From: Thermococcus sp. 21S7 | GTDB lineage: Archaea > Methanobacteriota_B > Thermococci > Thermococcales > Thermococcaceae | NCBI RefSeq assembly: GCF_012027615.1 | Contig: NZ_SNUT01000002.1 | Span: 248,001 to 312,000 of the forward strand | DNA length: 64,000 bases | Direction: 5' to 3' | Shown: piece by piece, positions 25,797 through 33,956 of the stretch | Position numbering within the stretch: the stretch's first letter is position 1 | Layout of the letters: each line of letters starts with the position of its first letter | Made by a program: the position numbers and the translations under genes | The notes under the pieces: model-generated | Seen by the model: the letters and a program-made list of their open reading frames with translations, nothing else | Database searches by the model: none | What the model was told of the DNA's origin: nothing

Positions 25797-26178
25797 CTAT
25801 CACACCTCCAAGATAATCAGCGGTGAACATCAAAAACTCCTCTGCGCCTTTCAAAACCTCCCGGGCTTCCCTTTCGCTGTATTCAACGAAGACGTCATAG
25901 TCCGCGGTATGTCTCATGTTCAGAGCCTTTGAGTAGAGCGTGTAGAGCCTCGCAGGTAATTCTCCGGATTTGACGAGCTCCTTTCCGAGCTGGGCGTGAA
26001 CACCCGCGTGGCTTTTGGGATTTACGCCCTTTAAGAGGAGCAGTGCTCTTGCGCAGTAAAACATTGAATAGTAGGCGCTGGATATTGCAAAGCCGTAGTA
26101 GCCCTTGTTGTAGAGCTCTCTGGATGCTTCGAGCCGCTCCCGCGCCTTTCTTAGTAGGGCGGGGATTTCTTCGTTCAT
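25786..26178 (-). CDS. HEPN domain toxin-like protein
   Basis: 130 residues, all helical. HEPN family of the COG1895 kind: AISSAYYSMFYCARALLLLKG near 30-50, SHAGVHAQLGKELV near 58, then the conserved RHTADYDVF near 92 with Arg and the ADYD acidic patch. HEPN proteins of TA pairs are RNases or are AMPylated by the paired MNT protein. It overlaps the MNT gene by ATGA and the downstream gamma subunit gene by 11 bases, so it is nested in the oxidoreductase operon. Confidence 0.82.
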   Translation of the reverse strand: MNEEIPALLRKARERLEASRELYNKGYYGFAISSAYYSMFYCARALLLLKGVNPKSHAGVHAQLGKELVKSGELPARLYTLYSKALNMRHTADYDVFVEYSEREAREVLKGAEEFLMFTADYLGGVIDAG

Positions 26179-26450
26179 ACCGCAATCCCCTCCATCACTG
26201 CGGTTCTGTAGAGGCTGTCTTTCTTTGAATGGAGCACTATCATGACGGAAACACCGAGTTCGAGGGTCAGTCCGGCGCTGAGTTCTCCTACCCTGTCCCA
26301 GTCTTCTGGTTTTATTTCGTCGAGCATGACGAGGACGTCGAGGTCGCTCTCTTCTTTCCAGTCCCCCCTAACCCGGGAGCCAAAGACTATAACCTCCTCA
26401 ACCCTGTCTCCGAAGACCTCCCTGACCCGCCTTCCAACGGATTCAAACAT
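26175..26450 (-). CDS. MNT nucleotidyltransferase, antitoxin-like
   Basis: 91 residues, minimal nucleotidyltransferase fold. The motif VFGSRVRGDWKEESDLDVLV (residues 20-39) carries the GS and DxD catalytic elements intact. MNT proteins of this size pair with HEPN toxins and detoxify them by adding AMP. ATG 26450 is chosen over GTG 26459; it overlaps the end of the beta subunit gene by eight bases, with GGTGACGGGG before it. It is co-transcribed with the oxidoreductase. Confidence 0.82.
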   Translation of the reverse strand: MFESVGRRVREVFGDRVEEVIVFGSRVRGDWKEESDLDVLVMLDEIKPEDWDRVGELSAGLTLELGVSVMIVLHSKKDSLYRTAVMEGIAV

Positions 26451-27306
26451 CCCCGTCACCCTTAAGGCCGAAATGCTCCTGAACCTCGTCTATGAGCTTG
26501 TTAAGCTCCGTGGTGAACTCCGGCCTCTCCCTGTTGACTATCTCTCCTATGACGAACTTGCCCTCAAGCTCCTCCGGGCTCATGTTTCTCGCCCTGCTGA
26601 CCGGGACCGAGTTCTTGAGGAACCATCTGAGCATTTCGGCCGGCTCCTTCATCCTGTTCCTCCTTCCGAACTGGACAGGGCACTGGGAGATGACCTCAAC
26701 GAGCGAGAAGCCCTTAACCTGGAGGGCTTTCTTTATGCTCCCGATGAGCTGGTAGACGTGGGCGGTGGTCCACCTGGCAACGTAGCTCGCTCCTGCGGCA
26801 GCAACAGTCTCAGAAATCTGGAGCGGGTGCTCTATGTTCCTGTACGGGCTGGTGGTGGTTTTCGCGCCGAAGGGCGTCGTAGGGGCGACCTGCCCACCGG
26901 TCATTCCGTAGATGAAGTTGTTCACGAGGATGACCGTTATGTCTATGTTCCTCCTCGCGGCGTGGAGCAGGTGGTTGCCGCCTATGCTCGCCAGATCACC
27001 GTCACCGCTTATGACGACGACCTTCTTGTCGGGAAGGCCCACCTTGACGCCGGTGGCGAAGGCTATCGCCCTCCCGTGGGTCGTGTGGAGGGTGTCGGCG
27101 AGGAAGTACGGTGAGGCTATCCAGGCGGAGCAGCCTATACCGCTAACGACGACGAGGTCCTTGGGGTCAATCTTGAGACCGTCGATCGCGTTCGCGAAGG
27201 CGTTGAGGACCGTTCCACCGCCGCAGCCGGGACAGAGAGCGGTGGGAAGGGCCTCCTTGCGGAGGTACTTAACCATCGGGTAGGTGGAGTATATCTTCTT
27301 CGCCAT
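26443..27306 (-). CDS. korB: 2-oxoglutarate-type ferredoxin oxidoreductase, beta subunit (set 1)
   Basis: 287 residues. CPGCGGGTVLNAFANAID near 22, IGCSAWIASPYF near 55, and the thiamin diphosphate motif GDGDLASIGGNHLLHA near 97, followed by NNFIYGMTGGQVAPT near 128. The last codons read LKGDGDV and are overlapped by the MNT gene. Its ATG overlaps the alpha stop by one base. Together with delta, alpha and gamma it forms a four-subunit enzyme oxidising 2-oxoglutarate or a similar 2-oxoacid. Confidence 0.9.
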   Translation of the reverse strand: MAKKIYSTYPMVKYLRKEALPTALCPGCGGGTVLNAFANAIDGLKIDPKDLVVVSGIGCSAWIASPYFLADTLHTTHGRAIAFATGVKVGLPDKKVVVISGDGDLASIGGNHLLHAARRNIDITVILVNNFIYGMTGGQVAPTTPFGAKTTTSPYRNIEHPLQISETVAAAGASYVARWTTAHVYQLIGSIKKALQVKGFSLVEVISQCPVQFGRRNRMKEPAEMLRWFLKNSVPVSRARNMSPEELEGKFVIGEIVNRERPEFTTELNKLIDEVQEHFGLKGDGDV

Positions 27307-28496
27307 CAGGCAACACCCCTTATCTCGCGGAGGATCTCCTCAACGGTCAGAGGCACTCCGCCGATTTTGTTCACGCCCTTGAGGAGGACGTCGTCGTTAA
27401 CGTAGCGCTCGACCTCAATTATCATCTGGCCGAGGTTCATCTCGGCGACGAGTATCGTTCTTGCTTTTTTCGCCAGCCCCCTCATCCTCTCAGCTGGGAA
27501 CGGGTGGACGGTCTTCGGTACGAAGAGGCCGACCTTTATTCCTTCCTCCCTGGCCCTGAGAACCGCTCCGAGGGCAGGCCTGGCCGTTACTCCCCAGCTG
27601 ACGACGAGTATCTCTGCATCCTCCGTGAAGTGCTCCTCGTACTTCTCGTAAACCTCGCGGTTCTTCTCGATCTTGCGGTGGATTCTCCTCACGAGCCTGT
27701 CGTGGACCTCCGGCGTGTAAACGTCCCTCAGTCCGGTTTCCTTGTGAGTCGAACCGGTGACGTGAGTGAAGTAGCCGTGGCCGAAGAGCGGCATCGGCGG
27801 AACGCCGTCCCCGTGGGGATCGCCGAAGGGGAGTCTTGCCTCCTCCTCGTTCTCCGGAAGCTTGCGGTAGGTTATTTCAACCTCAGAAACGTCCGGAATC
27901 TTTATCTGCTCCCTCGTGTGGGCCAGAACTCCATCGAAGAGCACCACAACGGGGGTTCTCAGCTTTTCGGCGATGTTAAAGGCCCTTATAGTCTCCCAAA
28001 AGGCGTCCTGCCCGCTCGTCGGAGAAACGGCAACGATCGGATGGTCTCCATGCGTTCCCCACCTGGCCTGGAAGAAGTCGCCCTGAGCTCCCTTTGTGGC
28101 CTGTCCGGTTGATGGGCCGCTCCTCTGGACGTCGACCAGAACGAGCGGGGTCTCAGTCATCACGGCGTAGCCGAGGTTTTCCTGCATGAGGCTGAACCCC
28201 GGTCCAGCTGTGGCGGTCATAACCTTGAAGCCAGTCCAGGAGGCACCCACCATCGCGGCTATGCTCCCAATCTCGTCCTCCATCTGGAGGTAGTAGCCGC
28301 CGAGCTTCGGCAGTTCGCGAGCCATCGTCTCTGCTATCTCGCTGGATGGGGTTATCGGATAGCCCGCGTAGAAGCGGCATCCGGCGAAGAGGGCGCCATA
28401 GGCTACCGCCTCGTTGCCCTGCATGAAGTAGTTGCCCGGTTCGTAGAGCTTTCTGAGGAGCCTGAGCTGTTCAGGCTCGTTTCCACGAATGATCAT
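27306..28496 (-). CDS. korA: 2-oxoglutarate-type ferredoxin oxidoreductase, alpha subunit (set 1)
   Basis: 396 residues. GNYFMQGNEAVAYGALFAGC near 22, the YPITPSSEIAETMA segment near 44, ATAGPGFSLMQENLGYAVMT near 94 and VDVQRSGPSTGQATKGAQGD near 122. The C-terminal half includes VVSWGVTARPALGAV near 305. ATG 28496 is chosen; GGTGGTG precedes it and the GTG at 28505 is part of that site. It follows the delta gene within three bases. Confidence 0.9.
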   Translation of the reverse strand: MIIRGNEPEQLRLLRKLYEPGNYFMQGNEAVAYGALFAGCRFYAGYPITPSSEIAETMARELPKLGGYYLQMEDEIGSIAAMVGASWTGFKVMTATAGPGFSLMQENLGYAVMTETPLVLVDVQRSGPSTGQATKGAQGDFFQARWGTHGDHPIVAVSPTSGQDAFWETIRAFNIAEKLRTPVVVLFDGVLAHTREQIKIPDVSEVEITYRKLPENEEEARLPFGDPHGDGVPPMPLFGHGYFTHVTGSTHKETGLRDVYTPEVHDRLVRRIHRKIEKNREVYEKYEEHFTEDAEILVVSWGVTARPALGAVLRAREEGIKVGLFVPKTVHPFPAERMRGLAKKARTILVAEMNLGQMIIEVERYVNDDVLLKGVNKIGGVPLTVEEILREIRGVA

Positions 28497-28498
28497 GG

Positions 28499-28771
28499 TC
28501 ACCACCTAACCGCGATGGCGAAGTCCGGGCAGAGAAGCTCGCAGAGCTTGCACTTGACGCACTTCTCGGCGTGAACCGGAACCGGGTAGTGAACGCCCTT
28601 TTCACTCAGCTCCTTACTCCACTCAAAGACCTTTCTCGGGCACATTTCGACGCAGATACCGCAGCCCTTGCACAGAAAAGTGTCCACGTCAATTTCAACG
28701 ACGCCTTCGGCCTTGCCGGTAACGAGGTAGTCCGACCTTTCAACCACGGTTTTCCCTTCGACATCTGCCAT
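28499..28771 (-). CDS. korD: 2-oxoglutarate-type ferredoxin oxidoreductase, delta subunit (ferredoxin)
   Basis: 90 residues. Two full 4Fe-4S motifs: CKGCGICVEMCP near 40 and CVKCKLCELLCP near 72. It is the electron-carrying subunit that passes electrons from the alpha-beta core to free ferredoxin. ATG 28771 (MADVEGK) is chosen because GGTGATG lies just before it; the frame runs further upstream to 28816 but without a better site. It is the first gene of the operon. Confidence 0.9.
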   Translation of the reverse strand: MADVEGKTVVERSDYLVTGKAEGVVEIDVDTFLCKGCGICVEMCPRKVFEWSKELSEKGVHYPVPVHAEKCVKCKLCELLCPDFAIAVRW

Positions 28772-28829
28772 AAGCATCACCCGCGATTTGCTAAGCCCTT
28801 TTACGTTTGTCAACATTTAAAGCTTTCGT

Positions 28830-28847
28830 GGACGCTCATAAGTGTCC
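28830..28847. promoter_or_regulatory. Dyad upstream of the oxidoreductase operon
   Basis: GGACGC-TCATAA-GTGTCC, six-base arms with one mismatch, located just before the TATA-like GCTTTAAATG (about 28813-28823) of the operon on the minus strand. Its position before the TATA box would suit an activator or a repressor site. No known Thermococcales motif was matched. Confidence 0.3.
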
Positions 28848-28921
28848 ATCAAAGAATCACGAGTGGCGTTATAAGGAGAACGAAAAGAAGGCATGAAAAT
28901 TCTTTCAAAAGCGAAATACAT

Positions 28922-29896
28922 TCACCACGTCACCAGCTGCCAGTCGAGGAGGCCGTTCTCAGCTATGTACTCCCACCTCTCGCGGCACTCTGGCTTGAGG
29001 TTCTCGATGTGGCTTAGGTCCTGAGTTGCCGAGAACTTCTTTATCGCCCTTCCTATGGTCCGGTCGTAGTCGGTGAGGCAGTTGTGCGGTCCGCGCTTCG
29101 AGCCGGCCCCAACCGGGTCGCTCAGGATTCTCTTGTCCGGGAAGCGCTTCTTCGCCCAGACCAGAACCTCAACGGCACTCCAGAGCCACGGAGGACGGTA
29201 CTCCTTCTTCTCCCAGAGCCTTTCGTAGAGCGTTCCCTTCTGGATGTCCGTGATGTTTATCGAGAAGGTGTCAGTGTAGGGCGCGGCCCTGATTATGCTT
29301 TCCTTGGCGTCCTCTATGCCCTCGCGTTCGCTCAGGAAAATGGGCTTCAGCAGGAGGTAAGTCTTGACCTTTGCCCCGGCCTCGTGCGTTATCTCCGCGG
29401 CCTTAACAAAGTCCTCGAAGGTGTTGCCTTTGTTGATTGAAACATCGGCTATATCGTCGTTGGCCGTTTCAAGGCCTATGGCAACTTCGAAGTGCTTATC
29501 AGGAACTATCTCGGCCAGCTCCTTCACGGCATCGTAGCGAACCAGCTCACTCCGGCTTTCGATGACTATTTCCCTGACCTCATCCAGAGCGGCCAGAATC
29601 TCAAAGATTTTTCTCCTCGTCTCCGGTTTGAGCTCTCCGTTGTCCAGGAACGAGCCGGAGGTGAACATTCGCACCGCGAAGGGTCCTTTCTTGCCCTCAA
29701 TTTTCTTAAGGGCCTCTCTCACGTAGTCTACTATAGCTTCCTGGCTCCACCTGACCTTCGGCGCGGCGGTGGGGTATGCGCACATGTAACAGGCCTGGTT
29801 GATCCTGAAGCGGTAGCAGCCTATCGTGGGCAGGATTATGAAAAGTGCCGTTCCGGGCTTTCCAGCGACGTTGTCCTCACTCGTCCAGTATGTCAT
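28922..29896 (-). CDS. Archaeosine biosynthesis radical SAM enzyme (RaSEA type)
   Basis: 324 residues. A three-Cys cluster motif of radical SAM type is seen as GCYRFRINQACYMCAYP near 26-42 (C-x8-CxxC). MFTSGSFLDNGELKPETRRK near 77 and VIESRSELVRYD near 111 follow the family. C-terminal SDPVGAGSKRGPHNC near 260 is conserved. RaSEA converts a lysine-modified preQ0 base to archaeosine at tRNA position 15 together with ArcS. ArcS and arcTGT are not in this window. The gene stands alone with its own promoter. Confidence 0.88.
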   Translation of the reverse strand: MTYWTSEDNVAGKPGTALFIILPTIGCYRFRINQACYMCAYPTAAPKVRWSQEAIVDYVREALKKIEGKKGPFAVRMFTSGSFLDNGELKPETRRKIFEILAALDEVREIVIESRSELVRYDAVKELAEIVPDKHFEVAIGLETANDDIADVSINKGNTFEDFVKAAEITHEAGAKVKTYLLLKPIFLSEREGIEDAKESIIRAAPYTDTFSINITDIQKGTLYERLWEKKEYRPPWLWSAVEVLVWAKKRFPDKRILSDPVGAGSKRGPHNCLTDYDRTIGRAIKKFSATQDLSHIENLKPECRERWEYIAENGLLDWQLVTW

Positions 29897-29985
29897 TCTC
29901 TCACCTGAACCCGGCTGGGAGTTAGGGTTTTTAAAGGTGAGGGAAGGTTTAAATCTTCTTGGGCGGAGTACAAGTTGGTGGGATT

Positions 29986-30180
29986 ATGGAAGATGTTACT
30001 GAAGTTCACATCGTGATTAGGACTTCCCAGAAAAATGCCGAAAGACTCAAGATTGAGCTGGCAATGCTTCAAGGCAGACTAAACGTTGAGGAGGCACTTA
30101 AACGCGCTAAGGGAGTCATGAAGGGAGCAAAGCCGTGGCAGGAGTTGGAGGCAGAGATGTATGATGAGCTTGTTCCTTGA
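29986..30180 (+). CDS. VapB-like antitoxin
   Basis: 64 residues: a beta strand at the N-terminus (TEVHIVIRTSQ) followed by helices and an acidic tail (ELEAEMYDELVP). This layout, a DNA-binding strand plus a toxin-binding tail, is that of antitoxins paired with PIN proteins. ATG 29986 follows GGTGGGATT. The PIN gene starts inside its last seven codons, a 20-base overlap, so translation is coupled. A TATA-like AGGTTTAAATC lies about 35 bases upstream. Confidence 0.65.
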   Translation: MEDVTEVHIVIRTSQKNAERLKIELAMLQGRLNVEEALKRAKGVMKGAKPWQELEAEMYDELVP

Positions 30181-30631
30181 CAGCAACGTGTTTATTGAGC
30201 ACTTCCGGGGAAATCCCAGGGCGAACCAGCTGGTCGAGACGCTGTTCCCAGGGAGTTATTCCCTGTTTATAAATGATGTCGTTTACAATGAGGTTCTTTT
30301 TATGTACCTTAAACACAGAACCGGCAAGGGATACTGGGGCTTGAAAAAGCATCCAGAACTTGTTAAAAGGGTAGGTAACGAGTTTGTGGATTCCATACTG
30401 CCCCTCCTTGCGTTTCCAAAGTTTCTGGACACGACAAATGAGATAATCGTGGAGACACTCACGTTCGTGACCACTTACGGCCTTCTCCCAAGTGGCGCCC
30501 TAATCCTTGCAACCGCGAAATACTACGGTCTTGATGGCATCGTCAGCCTTGACTCCGACCTCCTCCGCGCTGCACCCAAGGAGGGACTGCTCGCCATTTC
30601 GAAGGTGGAAGACTTGGAGGGGAAGGAATGA
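30161..30631 (+). CDS. PIN domain VapC-like protein with a lost catalytic Asp
   Basis: 156 residues. PIN nuclease landmarks are Asp7 in SLFLDSNVF, Glu44 in YNEVLF and SLDSDL near 130-134. The third acidic position, normally Asp in the phrase P-x-D-A-L-I-L-A-T-A, is Gly112 here (PSGALILATA, codon GGC at 30494-30496), a one-base change from GAC. Without it the RNase may be weak or dead. VapC toxins cut tRNA or rRNA. It overlaps its antitoxin gene by 20 bases and surE by 4, so the pair sits at the front of the surE operon. Confidence 0.8.
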   Translation: MMSLFLDSNVFIEHFRGNPRANQLVETLFPGSYSLFINDVVYNEVLFMYLKHRTGKGYWGLKKHPELVKRVGNEFVDSILPLLAFPKFLDTTNEIIVETLTFVTTYGLLPSGALILATAKYYGLDGIVSLDSDLLRAAPKEGLLAISKVEDLEGKE

Positions 30632-31407
30632 GGATTCTAATCACGAACGACGATGGAATTTATTCAAAGGGCATCCGTGCCGCCGTTGAGGCCGTCCAAG
30701 ACCTCGGCGAGGTGTATGTGGTTGCCCCGCTCTTCCAGAGGAGTGCCAGCGGCCGCGCTATGACCCTTCACAGGCCCCTTAGGGCAAAGCTCGTTGACGT
30801 CCCCGGCGCAAAGATTGCCTACGGTCTCGATGGAATGCCCGTGGACTGTGTAATCTTCGCCCTCGCACGCTTCACCGATTTTGACCTCGCTATAAGCGGA
30901 ATAAACCTCGGTGAGAACCTCAGCACAGAGATAACCGTTTCCGGAACTGCATCTGCCGCCATTGAGACCGCCACGCACGGCATTCCCAGCATAGCCGTGA
31001 GTCTCGAAGTCGACTGGAGAAAGACCCTCAGCGAGGGGGAGGGAATAGACTTCTCCGTTGCGTCGCATTTCCTGAGGAGGATAGCCAAGGCGGTCCTTGA
31101 AAGGGGCTTTCCCAAAGGCGTTGACATGCTCAACGTGAACGTGCCGAGCGATGCGACGCCTGAGACTGAGATAGTGGTAACGAGACTCGCCAGGAGGAGA
31201 TACCGCCCGACCATAGAGGAGCGCATCGACCCGAGGGGACATCCATACTACTGGATAGTCGGAAGGAAGTGTGAGAAGTTCGAGCCCGGAACGGACGCCT
31301 ACGCCCTGAAGGTGGAGAAAAAGATCAGCGTGACCCCGATAAACATAGATATGACCGCACGGGTGGACTTTGAGAGCCTTCACACCCTTTTTAGTTCCTC
31401 TCTCTGA
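30628..31407 (+). CDS. surE: 5'-nucleotidase SurE
   Basis: 259 residues. The family start MRILITNDDGIYSKGI gives the metal-binding Asp-Asp pair, followed by VVAPLFQRSASGRAMT near 35, GTPVDCV-type GMPVDCVIFAL near 70 and SGINLGENLSTEITVSGTAS near 89. SurE is a metal-dependent phosphatase acting on nucleoside monophosphates. Its ATG overlaps the PIN gene stop by four bases (ATGA). Co-transcription with a TA pair is odd for this housekeeping gene. Confidence 0.95.
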   Translation: MRILITNDDGIYSKGIRAAVEAVQDLGEVYVVAPLFQRSASGRAMTLHRPLRAKLVDVPGAKIAYGLDGMPVDCVIFALARFTDFDLAISGINLGENLSTEITVSGTASAAIETATHGIPSIAVSLEVDWRKTLSEGEGIDFSVASHFLRRIAKAVLERGFPKGVDMLNVNVPSDATPETEIVVTRLARRRYRPTIEERIDPRGHPYYWIVGRKCEKFEPGTDAYALKVEKKISVTPINIDMTARVDFESLHTLFSSSL

Positions 31408-31460
31408 TGTGCGGCTGTATTCACTATGTTAAGTTTAAAAGGAAGTAATGAGTCGTTTAT

Positions 31461-31484
31461 AAAATTTGTGTCCACACAAAATTT
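31461..31484. promoter_or_regulatory. Long inverted repeat before the broken peptidase copy
   Basis: AAAATTTGTGT-CC-ACACAAAATTT, eleven-base arms with one mismatch and a two-base centre, lying just before the TATA-like AATTTATAAG (31480-31489) of the pseudogene. The following intact copy has no such repeat. It could be an operator or the end signal of surE. Confidence 0.4.
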
Positions 31485-31509
31485 ATAAGAATTCCGGATA
31501 ATATGTCCA

Positions 31510-32009
31510 ATGGTGACCCCCTTGAAGAAGTGGATGGCTGGGGTATTTGCGGCCGTTTTTGCAGTTTTGGTTTTGAGCAGCCTCACTGGGGCTTTGAGCA
31601 TAATCCAGCCGAAGGGCAACGCTGGCTCCATGATGCCGGCTGAAGCCATGCTTGTTGCCCAGAGACACCTGCAGTGGGCATCTTCAAACCTGCCAGGATT
31701 TGAAGACTGGAAGAACGCAAAGCTCTCCCAGCCTGTAGTGTACTACTTCCCCAACGGGACAAAGAGTGCCTATGAGTTGAAGGTAAGCCCGATGGTTTTG
31801 TACTGGCTGCAACGCAGAGGCACGTCTCCCCTACTCTTGAGTTTGGGAAAGGGGAGACGCCGGGCGGGAGGCTGATTGTTTCAGCTGGATAGTGGCAATC
31901 TTCGTGTCTTGCCCCCGCATTTTCTCGGGGAAAAGGGGTGGATGTTGATATTTGGGTCTCTTTCGTTAAGTCTCTTTGCGGTTTATCTTGCGGTGAAATG
32001 GCTGAGATG
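31510..32009 (+). pseudogene. Broken copy of the C39-like secreted peptidase
   Basis: The first roughly 90 codons match the start of the intact gene at 32130 (MVTPLKKW start, signal peptide, RHLQWASSN-PGFEDWK, YYFPNGTKSAYE). At about 31783 thirteen bases present in the intact copy (after the ggt of its acggt) are missing and the frame shifts. After the shift the homology goes on in another frame (KPDGFVLAATQRHVS, then LEFGKGETP) until about 31872. A stop soon follows, and a run reading FLGEKGWMLIFGSLSLSLFA to TGA at 32009 looks like the tail of an unrelated membrane protein. The frame-shifted product would be 121 residues and lack the catalytic Cys and His. Confidence 0.8.
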
Positions 32010-32129
32010 ATAACGACCTCGCTGCACTGTGCATACCATGACAAAAACGAAATCTGCCTTGTGTCGGATAACTAAATGTTTAACATTCATATTTGCGTAA
32101 AAGTTATAACTGACAAGAATAATATATCA

Positions 32130-33470
32130 ATGGTGACCCCCTTGAAGAAGTGGGAAACCGGAGCGTTTGTAGTTTTTTTCGCGGTTTTGATATTGAGTAG
32201 TTTCGCAGGAGCTTTAAGTTTGGTTCCCCCGAAGGGCCACGACGGTCCCGTGACGCCAACTGAAGCCATGTCTGTCGCTCAGAGACACCTGCAGTGGGCA
32301 TCATCAAATATTCCTGGATTCGAGGATTGGAAGAGGGCAAAGCTTTCCCAGCCCGTGGTGTACTACTTCCCTAACGGAACCAAGAGCGCCTACGAGTTTA
32401 CGGTGCTTGTGAATGGAAAGCCCAACGGATTCATACTTGTGGCGGCTCAGAGATACATGCCTCCGGTTCTTGAGTTCAGCAAAGGCGAGGCACCAAGCGA
32501 GAGGCTGGGAAGAATAGGCATGGCTAGATTCAGAGGATTCTCAGTAGAGAAACACAGACTGCTTTATTACGGTGCATTGAGCTATAGCATAGAGCTGGAT
32601 AATGGAAAGGCCATGAACATTTACGGAAAGGTTTCTTCAGTCCCCAAAACTGTCAAACTCTCATTCTCTCCAGAGCATATGGCAGACATATGGAGAGCCC
32701 TTGAGACTTCTTCGGCAGGCGAACCTACGATCGGGATTCTCTCATCAGGAGACATTTATACCAAGATCATACCCAACGTTCCAGTATGGACAGAGGATTC
32801 ATACTTTGGAGACCCTGGAAATGGATATATTAGCTATCCAAACAATGTCGGGCCAAGCGCTGACCCCTGGGACGCATGGGACGGGTGCACTCCCATTGCC
32901 GCGGCCCAGATTATAGCGTATTATGAGCATCCGGAAATCTATGAAAACGGTTATTACACTCAGGAATACAAGGAGTACATGACGTCTTTGGTTGATATCC
33001 TTCACCATACCATGGGAACGTTTGATAAGGAGAATGATCCCGGACAGACGTACGTGTGTGGTTGGCCTGGTTCCGACGCATGCGACGGCATTGAAGCCTT
33101 TGCAGACGAATATCAGAAACTAAAAGAGAAAGGAATAGTTTCATGGTCTCTCGTCCACAGCTACGATGCACAGCCTACTTGTACATTGGGATTGTGCTGG
33201 GTACATGGCTACATAAATACAGGTGATGTAATTAGTGAAGTTGACAACAACCGTCCTATCCTCCTTCAACTTCACAATGGCGGAAGCGCGGTGGGCAGAC
33301 AACAATCATATAATAACCATAGTGTTGTCATAGTTGGATACGTTGGGAACAGCCGCACCATAGACTATCTGGTGATTCATGATGGATGGGACATGTACGA
33401 GCATTATCTGGCGTGGGGGAACTGGGAGTCTGGAACGCACCTCGTGAAGATAGTCCCCAAGAGGAGGTGA
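32130..33470 (+). CDS. Secreted C39-like cysteine peptidase
   Basis: 446 residues. A signal peptide (VFFAVLILSSFAGALS, cut near residue 32) is followed by a propeptide-like stretch and a papain-like domain. Cys253 in WDGCTPIAAAQIIAYYEHPE-type sequence, His397 in NNHSVVIVGYVG and the following IHDGWD segment look like a Cys/His/Asp catalytic set as in C39-like peptidases. ATG 32130 is used; the frame runs to 32076 but the pseudogene copy also begins at this point. The TATA box AAGTTATAAC at about 32101-32110 leaves almost no leader. Five genes for small membrane or secreted proteins follow on the same strand. Confidence 0.8.
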   Translation: MVTPLKKWETGAFVVFFAVLILSSFAGALSLVPPKGHDGPVTPTEAMSVAQRHLQWASSNIPGFEDWKRAKLSQPVVYYFPNGTKSAYEFTVLVNGKPNGFILVAAQRYMPPVLEFSKGEAPSERLGRIGMARFRGFSVEKHRLLYYGALSYSIELDNGKAMNIYGKVSSVPKTVKLSFSPEHMADIWRALETSSAGEPTIGILSSGDIYTKIIPNVPVWTEDSYFGDPGNGYISYPNNVGPSADPWDAWDGCTPIAAAQIIAYYEHPEIYENGYYTQEYKEYMTSLVDILHHTMGTFDKENDPGQTYVCGWPGSDACDGIEAFADEYQKLKEKGIVSWSLVHSYDAQPTCTLGLCWVHGYINTGDVISEVDNNRPILLQLHNGGSAVGRQQSYNNHSVVIVGYVGNSRTIDYLVIHDGWDMYEHYLAWGNWESGTHLVKIVPKRR

Positions 33471-33474
33471 GTTT

Positions 33475-33936
33475 GTGAACCGTAGGGAATTCATTCTCTA
33501 TGCTCTTTCCATTATTTTTGCAACAGTTTGGGAGCTTGTACTCGCCTATAACGGTCGAGCTATCATTGAATATTATGTTGATTGGGTAGTTGTATCGGAG
33601 AGTCCTCCCATTTCTTGGAGCAAATACTCTCCTTCGCTGGAGTTTGTTCTTCTCGTTTTACTCCCTGCGCTTGTCCTATTCGGCTTGTACCTTTGGTTCA
33701 GGGAGTCTGCCCTAAAGAAGTCAGCACTCTCAATAAGCTTGCCTATTCTGTCAGTGATTATTGCGTGTTTTAAAACTACGGGACCGGGTGTTTTATTGGT
33801 TCTGATTGTTGTCTCGGCTGTGGTTGGTGGGGTAGTTGGGAAAGACAAGTGGGAAAAAGCAATACTTGGCATTGCAGGCTTCCTATCAGGGTTTATGGTG
33901 GCGATGATAATAATGGGCGGACTCTCCGCCCGGTGA
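33475..33936 (+). CDS. Small membrane protein, island family member 1
   Basis: 153 residues with about four hydrophobic segments: an N-terminal one containing TVWELVLAYN near 16, a short outside loop with SWSKYSPSLEFVLLVLLPAL near 45, a membrane segment ending in a short KKSALS stretch, then two more segments ending GFLSGFMVAMIIMGG. No known family recognised. It starts at GTG 33475 five bases after the peptidase stop, with GAGGAGGTGAG as ribosome site, so it is in the peptidase operon. Tandem duplicate of the next gene. Confidence 0.72.
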   Translation: MNRREFILYALSIIFATVWELVLAYNGRAIIEYYVDWVVVSESPPISWSKYSPSLEFVLLVLLPALVLFGLYLWFRESALKKSALSISLPILSVIIACFKTTGPGVLLVLIVVSAVVGGVVGKDKWEKAILGIAGFLSGFMVAMIIMGGLSAR

Positions 33937-33956
33937 TGTTGAGTGGGGGTGTTTTT

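Noticed and set aside
33849-33956. Upstream extension of membrane family member 2
   Set aside because: It lies over the end of member 1 in another frame; the ATG at 33957 with GGGGGTG matches the start of the paralogue.
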